64,000 nucleotides of DNA from Bacteroidota bacterium (GTDB lineage Bacteria; Bacteroidota; Ignavibacteria; Ignavibacteriales; Melioribacteraceae). Below the pieces are notes generated by a model that saw nothing but the letters and a program-made list of their open reading frames with translations, searched no databases and was not told the origin of the DNA. Shown here piece after piece: positions 34,587 through 44,439 of this stretch (the first letter of the stretch is position 1; each line of letters opens with the position of its first letter). Location: positions 22,546 through 86,545 of the forward strand of contig JAHISP010000029.1 of the NCBI GenBank assembly GCA_018818165.1. The letters are read 5' to 3'. The translations under genes and the position numbers were made by a program.

Positions 34587-36944
34587 TTATTTTACCAGCA
34601 TCATTTTTTTTGAAATTAATATATTATCAGCTTTTATTTGATAAATATAAACTCCACTTGATAAATTAGAAGCTTCGAATTTAACATTGTAAACGCCAGC
34701 AGAATGTCTACTATTTACTAAATTTTTGACCTTTTGACCAAGAATATTAAAAACAGAAATATCAACATTACTATCTTTTGCAATGCTATAATTTATTGTA
34801 GTTGAAGGATTGAATGGATTAGGATAATTCTGTTGTAATTCATACGAAAGTGGAGTTGTTGTGGTAATATCTTCAATATCTGTAGTAGTACCACCGAAGT
34901 GTGCATATAAACCTAAATCTGTTCCTACAAGAAGTTCATCAAAATAAAGAACATTTATTTTTGTGCCAATTGGATATGGATAATCTAAAACCCAACTTGA
35001 ACCACCAATTGGGAAATAGTATATTTCATTATCAACAGCTACATAAACTGTATCAATTCCAATTGTAATAGCTGTTGCTTCTTTACCCGTAGCAAATGGA
35101 TATCCACTTGTTGGCATATTTGTCCAAAGCGCTGTTCCAGAAAAATCTTTGTAATATGTAATTGGGTGATTAATTCCAGCATCTGTACCAGTTGCATAAA
35201 GTGTATCTCCAGTTGAAGTTAGTTCTAAATCCCAAATAGTTGCTGTAATTGGATAGCCTACTACAGTACCTGCAGCATCCATATCTTGACTTGCAGTCCA
35301 TGAACTACCAGTTTTGATTACTTTATAGATACTTCTTCCTTGAGGAGCTGATAAATCGTAAATAGCACTTACATAAGCAACCGTATTAATTCCTTCGCGA
35401 ACAAAAATAATATCGGAGCAATCCACATCCATTCCAACAGAAGAAGCTTCAAGAAGAATTTGATTCCAAGTATTTCCATAGTCTTCTGAAACAAATAAAC
35501 CGCCTTTATCGGCACCCTGTATTTCGAAACCAGCCATTACAATATTTGGTGAAAATCTGCATTCTTCAATTGCTAAAGCTTTAGTTTCAATATTGGAGAA
35601 ATTATATGGGTAATTTTCAGGAGTGAAAATCATATTCCAGCTAATTCCATTATCTGTCGTTTCATATATCCTAACATTACCAACAAAAACGCGGTTTGAA
35701 TCATCCTTACTCATTTCAGAGGAATAATACGGAGAACCATCACCATTTGGAAAAATTGAATTTGTCCAAGTAGGAGTAGTTGTATAATTAATTACGTTTC
35801 TAACTCCAGATTTTGATGCAAGCCAAGCGGAACTTTTACTATCTGACATAGAAAAATCAGCGACACTAACTGCTTCAATTCCATTATCTATTTCAAAAAT
35901 TGTATATCCATCATCAGTACTTGCACCAATGCCTTGATCTGTAGTTATGTATATAATATTTTCATTTATTGGATCTACAAAAACAGCACCATCATTAGGA
36001 TGTGTTTCAAAACCTGCATCTCCAAAAGTATTCCATGTTGATAATAAAGCACTATTTGGGGCAAAAACTTTTGCAGTATAAATATAGTAATGTGAAGAAT
36101 CACCACTAAAATCAAAGTTAGTGGCGGAAATTCCATCAATTCCAAGAGATATTTCATTCCAAATAGATGATGAATCTAAATAAGCAAGATATTTTAAAAA
36201 TCCATTGTTACCAGAAATTAAAAGTATACCATCTGGTGCAATTCCAAAAGCAGTCCAATTATTAGATGATGAAATTGATACTGGAATTGAGTTGAAAGTT
36301 GTAGAAGAATTTAATGAATAATAATCATCAGTCATATTTAAAACGGTTGGTGTGCTTCCATCACTAAAAATATATAGCGTATCAGTCAGTGGGTTATTTA
36401 CAATTGATAAATTTCCAGACAATGTTGGAAGAGTTAATGGAGAATATGAAGATTCTGTAAATGCTCCACCTGTACTAATTGTTCCAAAATGGAAAGAATT
36501 ATCTACTATAAAAAACAAATAATCATCAATAATATTTATAGTTCTAATTAGGTTTGTGCCAGTGTATATAGTATAAGATAAATTTGATAATGGATTGCTA
36601 TTTATTATCAAATTGTTTGAAATAAAAAACACATAGCCAGAGTTTGCATGAACCTTAATGTTTCTAAGATTAGCTCCAAATCCGGCATTTGCATCAACAC
36701 CAGGCATTGCTTTAAATTGAGAAAATGTAGGTGTGATTGTATTGGAATAAACATCAGCATAAAAAATGGAATTTGCACTTTCGGTAGAAATAAAAATACG
36801 GCTTGTGTCAACCGTTTTTGCATATCCAGTAATATCAAGTATTCTACCTCCATAAACAGCCTCAACTATGGGAGCACTATATTGAGCGTTTATTTGTATG
36901 GTAAAAACGAGAAGAAGTAAAAATAATTTTTTAAAAAGTGACAT
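34587..36944 (-). CDS. T9SS-sorted secreted protein (beta-propeller type)
   Basis: A 785-aa exported protein: signal peptide ending near INAQYSAP, then a long beta-rich region with sortilin/BNR-like segments, for example SEDYGNTWNQIL and ETTDNGISWNMIF (the Asp-box-type D-x-G-x-x-W), and a C-terminal type A T9SS sorting domain (LQQNYPNPFNPSTTINYS, FNILGQKV, SGVYIYQIKA, SKKMMLVK). Likely surface-attached; ligand unknown. AAGGAGAT precedes the ATG. The repeated D-x-G-x-x-W boxes suggest a multi-bladed propeller. Confidence 0.85.
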   Translation of the reverse strand: MSLFKKLFLLLLVFTIQINAQYSAPIVEAVYGGRILDITGYAKTVDTSRIFISTESANSIFYADVYSNTITPTFSQFKAMPGVDANAGFGANLRNIKVHANSGYVFFISNNLIINSNPLSNLSYTIYTGTNLIRTINIIDDYLFFIVDNSFHFGTISTGGAFTESSYSPLTLPTLSGNLSIVNNPLTDTLYIFSDGSTPTVLNMTDDYYSLNSSTTFNSIPVSISSSNNWTAFGIAPDGILLISGNNGFLKYLAYLDSSSIWNEISLGIDGISATNFDFSGDSSHYYIYTAKVFAPNSALLSTWNTFGDAGFETHPNDGAVFVDPINENIIYITTDQGIGASTDDGYTIFEIDNGIEAVSVADFSMSDSKSSAWLASKSGVRNVINYTTTPTWTNSIFPNGDGSPYYSSEMSKDDSNRVFVGNVRIYETTDNGISWNMIFTPENYPYNFSNIETKALAIEECRFSPNIVMAGFEIQGADKGGLFVSEDYGNTWNQILLEASSVGMDVDCSDIIFVREGINTVAYVSAIYDLSAPQGRSIYKVIKTGSSWTASQDMDAAGTVVGYPITATIWDLELTSTGDTLYATGTDAGINHPITYYKDFSGTALWTNMPTSGYPFATGKEATAITIGIDTVYVAVDNEIYYFPIGGSSWVLDYPYPIGTKINVLYFDELLVGTDLGLYAHFGGTTTDIEDITTTTPLSYELQQNYPNPFNPSTTINYSIAKDSNVDISVFNILGQKVKNLVNSRHSAGVYNVKFEASNLSSGVYIYQIKADNILISKKMMLVK

Positions 36945-37076
36945 AACATCTCCTTAATGTTAAAAATATTTAATACAATATTATAAATATTCAAATAAAT
37001 AATTGTGTTTAACATCAATGCTGTGACAAATATCACATCTTTAGACATGAATATTGGAAGGTTTAATAATACAACG

Positions 37077-37976
37077 CTATTCTATGAGAGCACCATATCG
37101 TAATCCACGTCCACTAACATAGAGTTTATCAGATTTAAATAGATTCATCAAATACTCTAAAATTATAGTTCCAGCAAGAATTACATCTTCACGACCAACA
37201 ATAATAGGGGAATAGTGATATTTAATATCCAAGTATGATAACTTCTTAAATTTATTTATAAAATAATTTAAATCCGTTTCTGTGATAATCGATTGCTCAA
37301 TTTTGGATTCTGAGTATTCTTCCATTCCTAATTTTAATGCTGCAAGCGTTGTCGGAGTTCCGGCAACAGCTATTATTTGAGAATTCTGGAAATCTATTTC
37401 AGTTAACTCATTAAAAATTTTGTTAAGCTCTTTCTTGTAATTTGTTATTTCTCGGTCAGTTGGTGGGTTTGTTAAAAGGTATTTTTCCTTGCTTACAACA
37501 ACTCCAATAGGGAATGATTTTTTGAAAAATATTTCATTTCTATTTCCGAAAACAATTTCTGTGCTTGCTCCGCCAATATCAATCATTATATAATTACTGC
37601 TACCAGTAAAAGAGGAAAGTGCGCCTTTGAATGAATAAAGTGCTTCCGTTTCACCCGAAATAATGTTCAGATCAAAATTAAATTGTGATTTTATATCATC
37701 AAGAATTTGTTTCGAATTACCAGCAATCCTCAACGCTTGAGTTCCATTAACGATAATTTTGTCACAGTTGTGTTCATTAATAATTGATTTATATTCGGTT
37801 AGCACTTCAAACAACTTTGTTATTGATTCCTCCGAAATAATTCCAATTTTTGATAAACCGCTGCTAATTCTTGGAATTCTGTATTCGTTAATTATTGGAA
37901 TTATTTCTGAGCCATTAACCTCTGCAATTAGTAATAAAACAGTATTTGAGCCAATATCTATAGATGCAATTTTCAT
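37077..37976 (-). CDS. Ppx/GppA phosphatase family protein
   Basis: Exopolyphosphatase or guanosine pentaphosphate phosphatase-like protein of the ASKHA fold. IASIDIGSNTVLLLIAE (residues 3-19) is the phosphate-1 loop, GETEALYSFKGAL, MIDIGGASTEIVFG and VAGTPTTLAALKLG are the later nucleotide-binding motifs. It has 299 aa and lacks the C-terminal HD domain of long Ppx proteins, like many short Bacteroidota members. It could act on polyphosphate or pppGpp; the substrate is not fixed by sequence. Confidence 0.9.
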   Translation of the reverse strand: MKIASIDIGSNTVLLLIAEVNGSEIIPIINEYRIPRISSGLSKIGIISEESITKLFEVLTEYKSIINEHNCDKIIVNGTQALRIAGNSKQILDDIKSQFNFDLNIISGETEALYSFKGALSSFTGSSNYIMIDIGGASTEIVFGNRNEIFFKKSFPIGVVVSKEKYLLTNPPTDREITNYKKELNKIFNELTEIDFQNSQIIAVAGTPTTLAALKLGMEEYSESKIEQSIITETDLNYFINKFKKLSYLDIKYHYSPIIVGREDVILAGTIILEYLMNLFKSDKLYVSGRGLRYGALIE

Positions 37977-38053
37977 TATCTTCTTTCATTTATGAACAAT
38001 TTAATTTAATTTAGCGTTCAATTATAAACATTCTTTTAATATAATAAAACAAA

Positions 38054-38127
38054 TGTCATTCCCGAATGCTCTTATTGGGAATCTCTAAATGTGCAAAATA
38101 ATCCTACAAAACCATGTGGGAATGACA
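38054..38127 (+). repeat. Dispersed inverted repeat (TGTCATTCCC type)
   Basis: TGTCATTCCC (38054-38063) and GGGAATGACA (38118-38127) are perfect ten-base inverted ends of a 74-base element that also contains GGGAATCTCT internally. This ending is a common signature of dispersed repeats in many bacterial genomes. It sits in the divergent gap between the Ppx/GppA gene and the gene at 38151. Confidence 0.75.
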
Positions 38128-38150
38128 ACGCTTTTTAGGTAAACAAACGT

Positions 38151-38423
38151 ATGAAAATTAAAGAAAAAGAGTTTGAAACAGTATTACAAGACCTTAAGTC
38201 GATTGCAACAGAAATGGGTGCAAAAGTAAGATTTGAGCGTGGTGATTTTAAAGGCGGATATTGCTTGCTTCTAGAAAGCAAAGTAATTGTAATTAATAAA
38301 CTATCTTCGTTGCAAAAAAAAGTTGCAATTCTTTCATCAGCCCTTACTCAACTTGGTGCTGAAAATATATATATTCCTCCAAGAATACGTGAAATAATTG
38401 ATGAAATGGATGAATCTAAATAA
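38151..38423 (+). CDS. Conserved hypothetical protein (90 aa)
   Basis: Family not named. A small alpha/beta cytosolic protein: an N-terminal helix (EFETVLQDLKSIATEMG), strand-rich centre (KVRFERGDFKGGYCLLLESKVIVINK), and helix-rich C-terminus ending IPPRIREIIDEMDESK. It lies 91 bases upstream of aroQ in the same direction. No catalytic or metal motif is obvious. Its ATG follows AAACAAACGT with no clear Shine-Dalgarno. Confidence 0.72.
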   Translation: MKIKEKEFETVLQDLKSIATEMGAKVRFERGDFKGGYCLLLESKVIVINKLSSLQKKVAILSSALTQLGAENIYIPPRIREIIDEMDESK

Positions 38424-38514
38424 ATTTATAAAAAAAGATTAGGAGTAAGATTGAGATTAAGAGCAAGTATTAAGTCTAATTTCTTGTGTCTTTTATCTTG
38501 TATCTAATTAAAAT

Positions 38515-38943
38515 ATGAAAATATTAGTAATTAACGGACCAAACTTAAACCTACTTGGGCGCCGAGAAAAATCCAATTACGGTGAATTGACGCTTGAAAG
38601 AATTGAAGAATTGTTGAAAAATGAATATCCAAATGACGAATTTACATTTTTTCAGAGCAATCATGAAGGCGAAATAATAGATGAAATTCAGAATGCCACA
38701 GAAAAATATGAAGCACTAATTATTAATCCTGGGGGATATTCGCACACTTCAGTTGCAATACGCGATGCTTTGGAAATTGCAAAATTGCCAAAAGTGGAAG
38801 TCCATTTGTCCAATATTTCTGCTCGTGAAGATTTTAGACATCGCTCAATTACCGCTCCTAAAACTGATGGATATATTTCTGGATTTAAAGAAAATGGCTA
38901 TTTAGCTGCGGTTTATTTGGTGAAGAAGATTTTAGGTAAGTAA
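38515..38943 (+). CDS. aroQ: Type II 3-dehydroquinate dehydratase
   Basis: Third step of the shikimate pathway. The 142-aa dodecameric enzyme shows NGPNLNLLGRREKSNYG (residues 6-22, containing the catalytic Arg and Tyr), QSNHEGEIID, INPGGYSHTSVAIRDAL and VEVHLSNISARE, with the catalytic His in VHLSN and ISARE. All are intact. The preceding gap has a degenerate AAGATTAAGAG-like stretch (about 38437-38475). Confidence 0.97.
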   Translation: MKILVINGPNLNLLGRREKSNYGELTLERIEELLKNEYPNDEFTFFQSNHEGEIIDEIQNATEKYEALIINPGGYSHTSVAIRDALEIAKLPKVEVHLSNISAREDFRHRSITAPKTDGYISGFKENGYLAAVYLVKKILGK

Positions 38944-38991
38944 TTTTAGCACAAAAGTGATATAGATTTGGTTATTAAATATTAAAATAAT

Positions 38992-39327
38992 ATGAATGAA
39001 TTAACCATTAGCGAACAACTTATTCAGAATAAAATATATTCCATTCGTGGCAAGCAAGTGATGCTTGATGAAGATTTGGCAGATATCTATGCTGTAGAAA
39101 CAAAATATCTAAATCGTGCAGTGAAGAGAAATATTGATAGATTTCCTGAAACCTTTCGTTTTCAACTAACGGATGGAGAATATGAAAACTTGGGGTTCCA
39201 ATTTGGCACCTCAAAGATTCAAGAAAAATACTATGAGTTGATATCACAAACTGTGACATCAAAAAATAAAGATGAGTCTTTGAGGTAGCAATTTGCGACC
39301 TCAAAAGGAAAGCACGGAGGAAGGTAA
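38992..39327 (+). pseudogene. ORF6N-domain protein, decayed
   Basis: The N-terminal part encodes a recognisable ORF6N DNA-binding domain (IRGKQVMLDEDLADIYAVET; VKRNIDRFPETFRFQLTDGE; NLGFQFGTS). The frame stops at TAG (39286-39288) after 98 codons, yet the same frame continues with QFATSKGKHGGR and then TAA at 39325-39327. Family members normally continue into GGRRYLPYAFTEQG. Therefore the gene is both interrupted and truncated. Its remnant tail contains the GGAGG that serves the downstream hepT-like gene. Confidence 0.75.
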
Positions 39328-39332
39328 TTATT

Positions 39333-39749
39333 ATGGATGAAGATATTAGATGGATACAGAGATATAATAATTTCAGTAAAGCATTTTCATTATTAAAAGA
39401 AATTATTGAATCGAATGAGGACATTACTACTTTAGAGGCAATAGTAAAGGAAGGTATTGTTCAACGTTTTGAATATACTTTTGAGCTAGCTTGGAAAACA
39501 CTAAAAGATAAAATGATTGAAGATGGATTGCTAATTGATAAAATATCTCCAAAGTATGTTTTTAAATTAGCTTTTCAAAGTAAGTATATTGAAGATGTTG
39601 ATTTATGGATTGCAATGACTAACGACCGTAATTTAATGAGCCATACTTATGACTTTTCAACATTTGATAATGTTTTAGTTAAATTACAGAAGGATTATTA
39701 TCCTTTAATAAAAGAACTAAATAATTATTTTGTTGAGGCACAGCAATAA
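39333..39749 (+). CDS. hepT: HepT-like HEPN toxin
   Basis: A 138-aa HEPN-domain ribonuclease of the HI0074/HepT group, all-helical. The active motif is exact: R99-NLMS-H104-T-Y106, matching RX4HXY. In characterised MntA-HepT pairs, the partner adds AMP to this Tyr and silences the toxin. It starts five bases after the ORF6N remnant with GGAGGAAGG upstream and is followed two bases later by the nucleotidyltransferase. Confidence 0.9.
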   Translation: MDEDIRWIQRYNNFSKAFSLLKEIIESNEDITTLEAIVKEGIVQRFEYTFELAWKTLKDKMIEDGLLIDKISPKYVFKLAFQSKYIEDVDLWIAMTNDRNLMSHTYDFSTFDNVLVKLQKDYYPLIKELNNYFVEAQQ

Positions 39750-39751
39750 AA

Positions 39752-40069
39752 ATGGAATTTGGACTAACTCAAAACCATATCGACATTCTAATTTCTATAT
39801 TTAATAAATATCTATTATCTGGAGAAGTTATTATTTATGGTTCCAGAGTAAAGGGAAATTACACACCACAAAGTGATGTTGATTTAGTAATAAAAGGTAA
39901 TGATTCAAATAATAGACAGAACTTAGCTGAAATAATGGAAGCCATTGAAGAATCTGATTTGCCTTATTTAGTTGATATTCAATATTTTGAAAATATTAAA
40001 AACACTGAGCTAATTGAACATATAAACAGAGTTGGTAAAGTGTTTTATTCGGTGGATAAAAATAATTAA
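39752..40069 (+). CDS. mntA: MntA-like minimal nucleotidyltransferase antitoxin
   Basis: A 105-aa MNT-fold protein. The catalytic GSX10DXD motif is exact in YGSRVKGNYTPQSDVDLVI (Gly-Ser about residues 31-32, Asp-Val-Asp about 43-45). It should act as antitoxin for the adjacent HEPN protein by adenylylating its Tyr. Two bases separate the genes; the ATG start follows the hepT stop. No other defence gene is immediately adjacent except the DUF4062 gene downstream. Confidence 0.9.
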   Translation: MEFGLTQNHIDILISIFNKYLLSGEVIIYGSRVKGNYTPQSDVDLVIKGNDSNNRQNLAEIMEAIEESDLPYLVDIQYFENIKNTELIEHINRVGKVFYSVDKNN

Positions 40070-40170
40070 ATAATTTAAATATCTGACAAAGGAAATACGG
40101 TTCAACCGAAATATTTCAGTTACAACGTAGCGTGAATATTTAAAATATTACAATAATAGGCAAAGTATCA

Positions 40171-41169
40171 ATGAATAAACGTTATCAAGTTTTTGTAAGT
40201 TCAACTTACGCCGATTTAAAAGAAGAGAGAACAAAAGTCATTCAGACAATAATGGAGTTAGATTGTATTCCTGCAGGTATGGAAATCTTTCCTGCTATTG
40301 ATGAGGAACAATTTGAATTCATTAAAAGAGTGATTGATGACTGTGATTATTACATATTAATAATTGGTGGTAGGTATGGTACTTTATCTGAAGGTGGAAT
40401 TAGTTACACAGAGAAAGAATATGACTACGCTATAAAGAAAAGTATTAGAGTTCTTGCCTTTGTTCATGGTAATCCTGACGAAATTCCAATTGGTAAGTCG
40501 GAAAAAGAGACTCATTTAAGAGAAAAGTTAGAGAGATTTAAAAAGAAAGTGGAGACCAATAGATTGGTGAAATATTGGAGGAGTATTAATGAACTACCTG
40601 GTTTAGTTGCGTTAAGTTTATCTAAGACTATTAAAACATACCCTGCAATTGGTTGGATTAGAGCAAATACTTCTGCAGATCCAAGTCTATACAAGGAATT
40701 AAGTGAATTGCAAAAAGAGAATAAAGAATTAAAAGAGTTAAATGCGGAGCATAATGAAAAACCGAATGAAGAATTATATGATTTAGCCGATTTAAGCGAT
40801 AGCATAAAAGTTGCAGGAACACATAGACGATCTACCGGTAATCACTACATAAATTCAGATTGGGAAACATCAATTACTTGGGGACAAATTTTTAGTCACC
40901 TTTCACCTTACCTAATAGAGCACCCAAATGATTCAAAAGTAAATTCCTTATTAAGTGCTGATTTATACAGAATGACCAAAGATGCGTCTACTAGTGGAAC
41001 TACAAAGCTAAACGATCAAGACTTTCAAACAATCAAAATCCATCTAAAAGCAATGGGTTTAATAGAAGTTAAATATACAAAAACAGTTCAAGGCGGCATG
41101 GGATTATTTTGGGAATTAACTAAAGTTGGTGAAATAATGATGATGAAACTAAGAAGTGTAAAGAAATAA
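40171..41169 (+). CDS. DUF4062-domain protein
   Basis: A 332-aa cytosolic protein. Residues about 4-90 form the DUF4062 domain ([47 protein letters not shown]), a Rossmann-like fold related to TIR/STIR domains and found in putative signalling and immune proteins. A coiled segment follows ([18 protein letters not shown], about 170-187), then a C-terminal winged-helix-like region ([47 protein letters not shown]). No nuclease motif seen. It stands alone 101 bases after the MNT gene. An anti-phage role is plausible but unsupported. Confidence 0.8.
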   Translation: MNKRYQVFVSSTYADLKEERTKVIQTIMELDCIPAGMEIFPAIDEEQFEFIKRVIDDCDYYILIIGGRYGTLSEGGISYTEKEYDYAIKKSIRVLAFVHGNPDEIPIGKSEKETHLREKLERFKKKVETNRLVKYWRSINELPGLVALSLSKTIKTYPAIGWIRANTSADPSLYKELSELQKENKELKELNAEHNEKPNEELYDLADLSDSIKVAGTHRRSTGNHYINSDWETSITWGQIFSHLSPYLIEHPNDSKVNSLLSADLYRMTKDASTSGTTKLNDQDFQTIKIHLKAMGLIEVKYTKTVQGGMGLFWELTKVGEIMMMKLRSVKK

Positions 41170-41305
41170 CTATTACTCCTATATATTCCAACTTAATTGC
41201 ATAAAAGCTTTATAGATTTTTGCATTGCAATAATTTACTTATCGAATTGATACGAAAAAAAATATATTTAACATATTACTGTGTTTAAAACGAAACGTTA
41301 ACAAA

Positions 41306-42265
41306 ATGAATAAAACAATGAAACATCAAACAACACTAATACTCCTACTTTTAACAACCAACATAATTTTTGGGCAAGCGTTTGTTTCTATAACAATTGA
41401 TGATGTTCCAAATACTGCTAAATATCAAATGGATAATTTTGAATCAAAATTGATGAATAAATTAGATTCCTTAAAAATTCCAGTTACAGTTTTTGTAAAT
41501 GAGGAATTGCTAAATAAAGGTGCGAGTTTTGACAAAAACTACGAATTGTTAGAAAAATGGGCAAAACGTGATTATGTTACTATCGGAAATCATACTTTTG
41601 GTCATTCGCGATATTCCGATGTTGGTTTCGACATGTTTGTCTCGGATATTGAAAAAGGTGAAATGTTATCAAAAGTTTTAGTTGACAAATACTCAAAAAA
41701 GTTGGAATATTTCCGATTTCCCTATAACGATTTGGGAAAAGATAGTCTTGAGCATTCAAGAATTGAACAATATTTAGCTTCAAAAGGATATATTTCAACT
41801 CCTTTTACGATTGAAAGTTCTGATTGGATGTACAATGCGGTTTACGAAAATTATCGTGCTAACAAAGAATTTGATAAAGCAGTAGAAATTGGAAGAAATT
41901 ATATAGACAAAACAATTGAATATTTTGAGTTTTATGATTCAATTTCAACCCAAATTTATAATCGTAAAATTAAGCATATTTATTTGTGTCACGATAATTC
42001 AATAAATGCAGATTATCTGCCAATTCTTGTCGATTATTTAACCAAACGGAATTATTCATTTATTTCGTTACAAGATGCTTTAACGGATTCTGTTTATCAT
42101 CAAAATGATAGATATTACAAAAAATGGGGAATTAGTTGGCTTTATCGTTGGATGAATTCGCAAAAAGAAATTTCTTCATCGATGAAAAACGAACCAAATA
42201 TGGATATTTTGGAATCTCAATTCAAAAGTATACAAGAAAATAGTAATGAAAAAGCTGGTTATTAA
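41306..42265 (+). CDS. Secreted polysaccharide deacetylase
   Basis: A 319-aa protein with an N-terminal signal peptide (cleavage near FGQA). NodB homology domain with metal-ligand TIDDVPNT (about residues 30-37), GNHTFGHSRYSD (His pair about 96-100), and FRFPYND (about 137-143). Deacetylates N-acetylated polysaccharides such as peptidoglycan or exopolysaccharide; substrate not known. ATG at 41306 or 41318 are both possible. Confidence 0.85.
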   Translation: MNKTMKHQTTLILLLLTTNIIFGQAFVSITIDDVPNTAKYQMDNFESKLMNKLDSLKIPVTVFVNEELLNKGASFDKNYELLEKWAKRDYVTIGNHTFGHSRYSDVGFDMFVSDIEKGEMLSKVLVDKYSKKLEYFRFPYNDLGKDSLEHSRIEQYLASKGYISTPFTIESSDWMYNAVYENYRANKEFDKAVEIGRNYIDKTIEYFEFYDSISTQIYNRKIKHIYLCHDNSINADYLPILVDYLTKRNYSFISLQDALTDSVYHQNDRYYKKWGISWLYRWMNSQKEISSSMKNEPNMDILESQFKSIQENSNEKAGY

Positions 42266-42480
42266 GTTAAAGTAATTGATAAAATTTATTGATTGCTATT
42301 AGCGTTACTTCAAATTATCACTTCTTTCCAGTCTTTTGGAAAAACTAAATTACAAGTTAATTTCAAGTCGTATTTTCAATGTTAGTCTTGTTAAAAAATG
42401 AATTATATTTGACGTTTAAAAATTTAAATACTATAAAAGAATCAAAAATATAGTAGTATTTTGTAATTGATAAGAGACTT

Positions 42481-44424
42481 ATGCAAAAAAGAGTTAGTGA
42501 AGTTAAAAATTGGAAAAATAACCCAATAGCAATTGTTATTAAATTATACATTCTATCGTTATCAATTTTTTTTATTTATAGAGCTGTTTTATTTTTCACT
42601 GAATTAGACAGAATAGACTTTGCAGTTGATGAACTCTCTGATATTATTTCGGCTTTTGTTTTTGGACTTCGTTTCGATATTGTAATTTCTGGTTATATAC
42701 TTTTACTTCCTATCTTATTCCTTTTTGTGTTAGATATTTTTAAGTATAAAAGTAAAATTACGTCATTAATCATGTTTGGGTTTATTTTTACACTTTTTAG
42801 TCTTTCATTTATAATTGCAGCAGCGGATATTCCATATTTTAATCAATTCTTTTCACGCATTACTATCGATGCTTTTCAATGGATTGATAGTCCACTTATT
42901 GTCGTTAAAATGATTTTGCAAGAATCAAAGCATTTTCTTTTTCTCATTTTGACAATAATTCTCATTTATGTTTATTATAAATTTTCGAAAAATATCCTAG
43001 ATAATAGAACTATTTACAAAATTAAAACCTCTTTGAAAATTCCTTTATATTTACTCCTTTTGTTAGTAATGTTTTTGGGTATTAGAGGAAGAATTGGGGT
43101 AAAATCGCCAATTAGAGTTGGAACAGCATATTTTTGCAATAATGCATTTTTAAATCAATTGGGACTTAATCCAGTTTTTACTTTAATGACAAGTTATCTT
43201 GAAAGCAAAAAGTCTGCGATAAATATTATGAATTCTGATTTAGCGGAGAAAAATGTTCAGGAATATCTTAAAATTAGTAAGCAAAATTTAGGTTCTCCAA
43301 TTGCGAGGCTAATTAAGCCAGATTCAGTTTCATTACAAATGCCAAATGTTGTAATTGTTTTAATGGAAAGTATGAGTGCTGCAAAAATGAAGCGTGGTGG
43401 AAATCCAAATAAGTTAACTCCATTTTTAGATAGTTTGTCATATAATTCAATTTATTTTGATAATTTTTATACTTCTGGCAGACATACTTTTAATGGTATT
43501 TTTAGCACATTATTTTCTTTTCCGGCAATTTATAGTGAACATACTATGAAGCGATTAAGAAAATATAACGGTATTTCAAATGCATTAAAAAAATATGATT
43601 ATCAAACTATTTATTTTACAACTCACGATGGACAGTTTGATAATGTTGAAGCTTTTTTATTGGATAATGATTTTGATAGGGTAGTAAGTCAAAAAGATTT
43701 TCCATTTAGCGAATTAAAAACGGCTTTTGGTGTTACGGATGACTATTTATTTCGTTTCTCTATTCCATTTCTAAATAAACTGGAATCTAATTCAAAACCA
43801 TTTCTTTCTGTATTTATGACTGTTAGTGATCATATTCCATACTATATTCCCGAATATTTCAATCCAACGGCTGATGATGAAAAACAACAAATTGTTCAAT
43901 ACGCTGATTGGTCAATAAAGCAATTTATGAAAGAGGCTTCAAAGCAAAAATGGTTTAATAATACAATATTTGTATTTCTTGCCGACCATGGTGTGCCAAT
44001 GAAAGCCGAATATGCTATGTCGTTGGATTATCACCATTCTCCATTGATAATTTATCCTCCAGGTAATTTAAATATATCCCATCAAAAAAGTTGTATTGCA
44101 TCGCAAATTGACGTTTTTCCAACAATAATGGGATTATTAAAGTTGCCATATATTAACAATACTTTAGGAATTGACTTATTAAACGATAGTCGTAAATATG
44201 TAATTATCAACGGTGATAATAAAATAGGAGTTCTTGACAACGAATATTTGTTAATTATCAGGAAAAATGAAAAAATGCAACTGCACAAATATAAAATTCA
44301 TGATATGAGTAATTATTATGACGAAATGACTGACAAAGCAAAAGAAATGGAAGAATACGCAAAATCGAATATGCAAGTATATTTGGATTTGATGACTCGA
44401 AATCAAACATTCATTAAAAATTAA
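42481..44424 (+). CDS. LtaS-like membrane sulfatase / phosphoglycerol transferase
   Basis: A 647-aa membrane protein with about five N-terminal helices (to about residue 200) and a periplasmic alkaline-phosphatase-type sulfatase domain. Motifs are VIVLMESMSAAKMKRGG (metal-ligand Glu), YTSGRHTFNGIFSTL (catalytic Thr or Ser region), TTHDGQFDNVE, VSDHIPYYIP and LADHGVPMKAE. In LtaS relatives this domain transfers phosphoglycerol or phosphoethanolamine to envelope glycolipids. The substrate here is unknown. It is followed 15 bases later by the DUF486 gene. Confidence 0.88.
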   Translation: MQKRVSEVKNWKNNPIAIVIKLYILSLSIFFIYRAVLFFTELDRIDFAVDELSDIISAFVFGLRFDIVISGYILLLPILFLFVLDIFKYKSKITSLIMFGFIFTLFSLSFIIAAADIPYFNQFFSRITIDAFQWIDSPLIVVKMILQESKHFLFLILTIILIYVYYKFSKNILDNRTIYKIKTSLKIPLYLLLLLVMFLGIRGRIGVKSPIRVGTAYFCNNAFLNQLGLNPVFTLMTSYLESKKSAINIMNSDLAEKNVQEYLKISKQNLGSPIARLIKPDSVSLQMPNVVIVLMESMSAAKMKRGGNPNKLTPFLDSLSYNSIYFDNFYTSGRHTFNGIFSTLFSFPAIYSEHTMKRLRKYNGISNALKKYDYQTIYFTTHDGQFDNVEAFLLDNDFDRVVSQKDFPFSELKTAFGVTDDYLFRFSIPFLNKLESNSKPFLSVFMTVSDHIPYYIPEYFNPTADDEKQQIVQYADWSIKQFMKEASKQKWFNNTIFVFLADHGVPMKAEYAMSLDYHHSPLIIYPPGNLNISHQKSCIASQIDVFPTIMGLLKLPYINNTLGIDLLNDSRKYVIINGDNKIGVLDNEYLLIIRKNEKMQLHKYKIHDMSNYYDEMTDKAKEMEEYAKSNMQVYLDLMTRNQTFIKN

Positions 44425-44439
44425 GTAAATGGATAAGAA

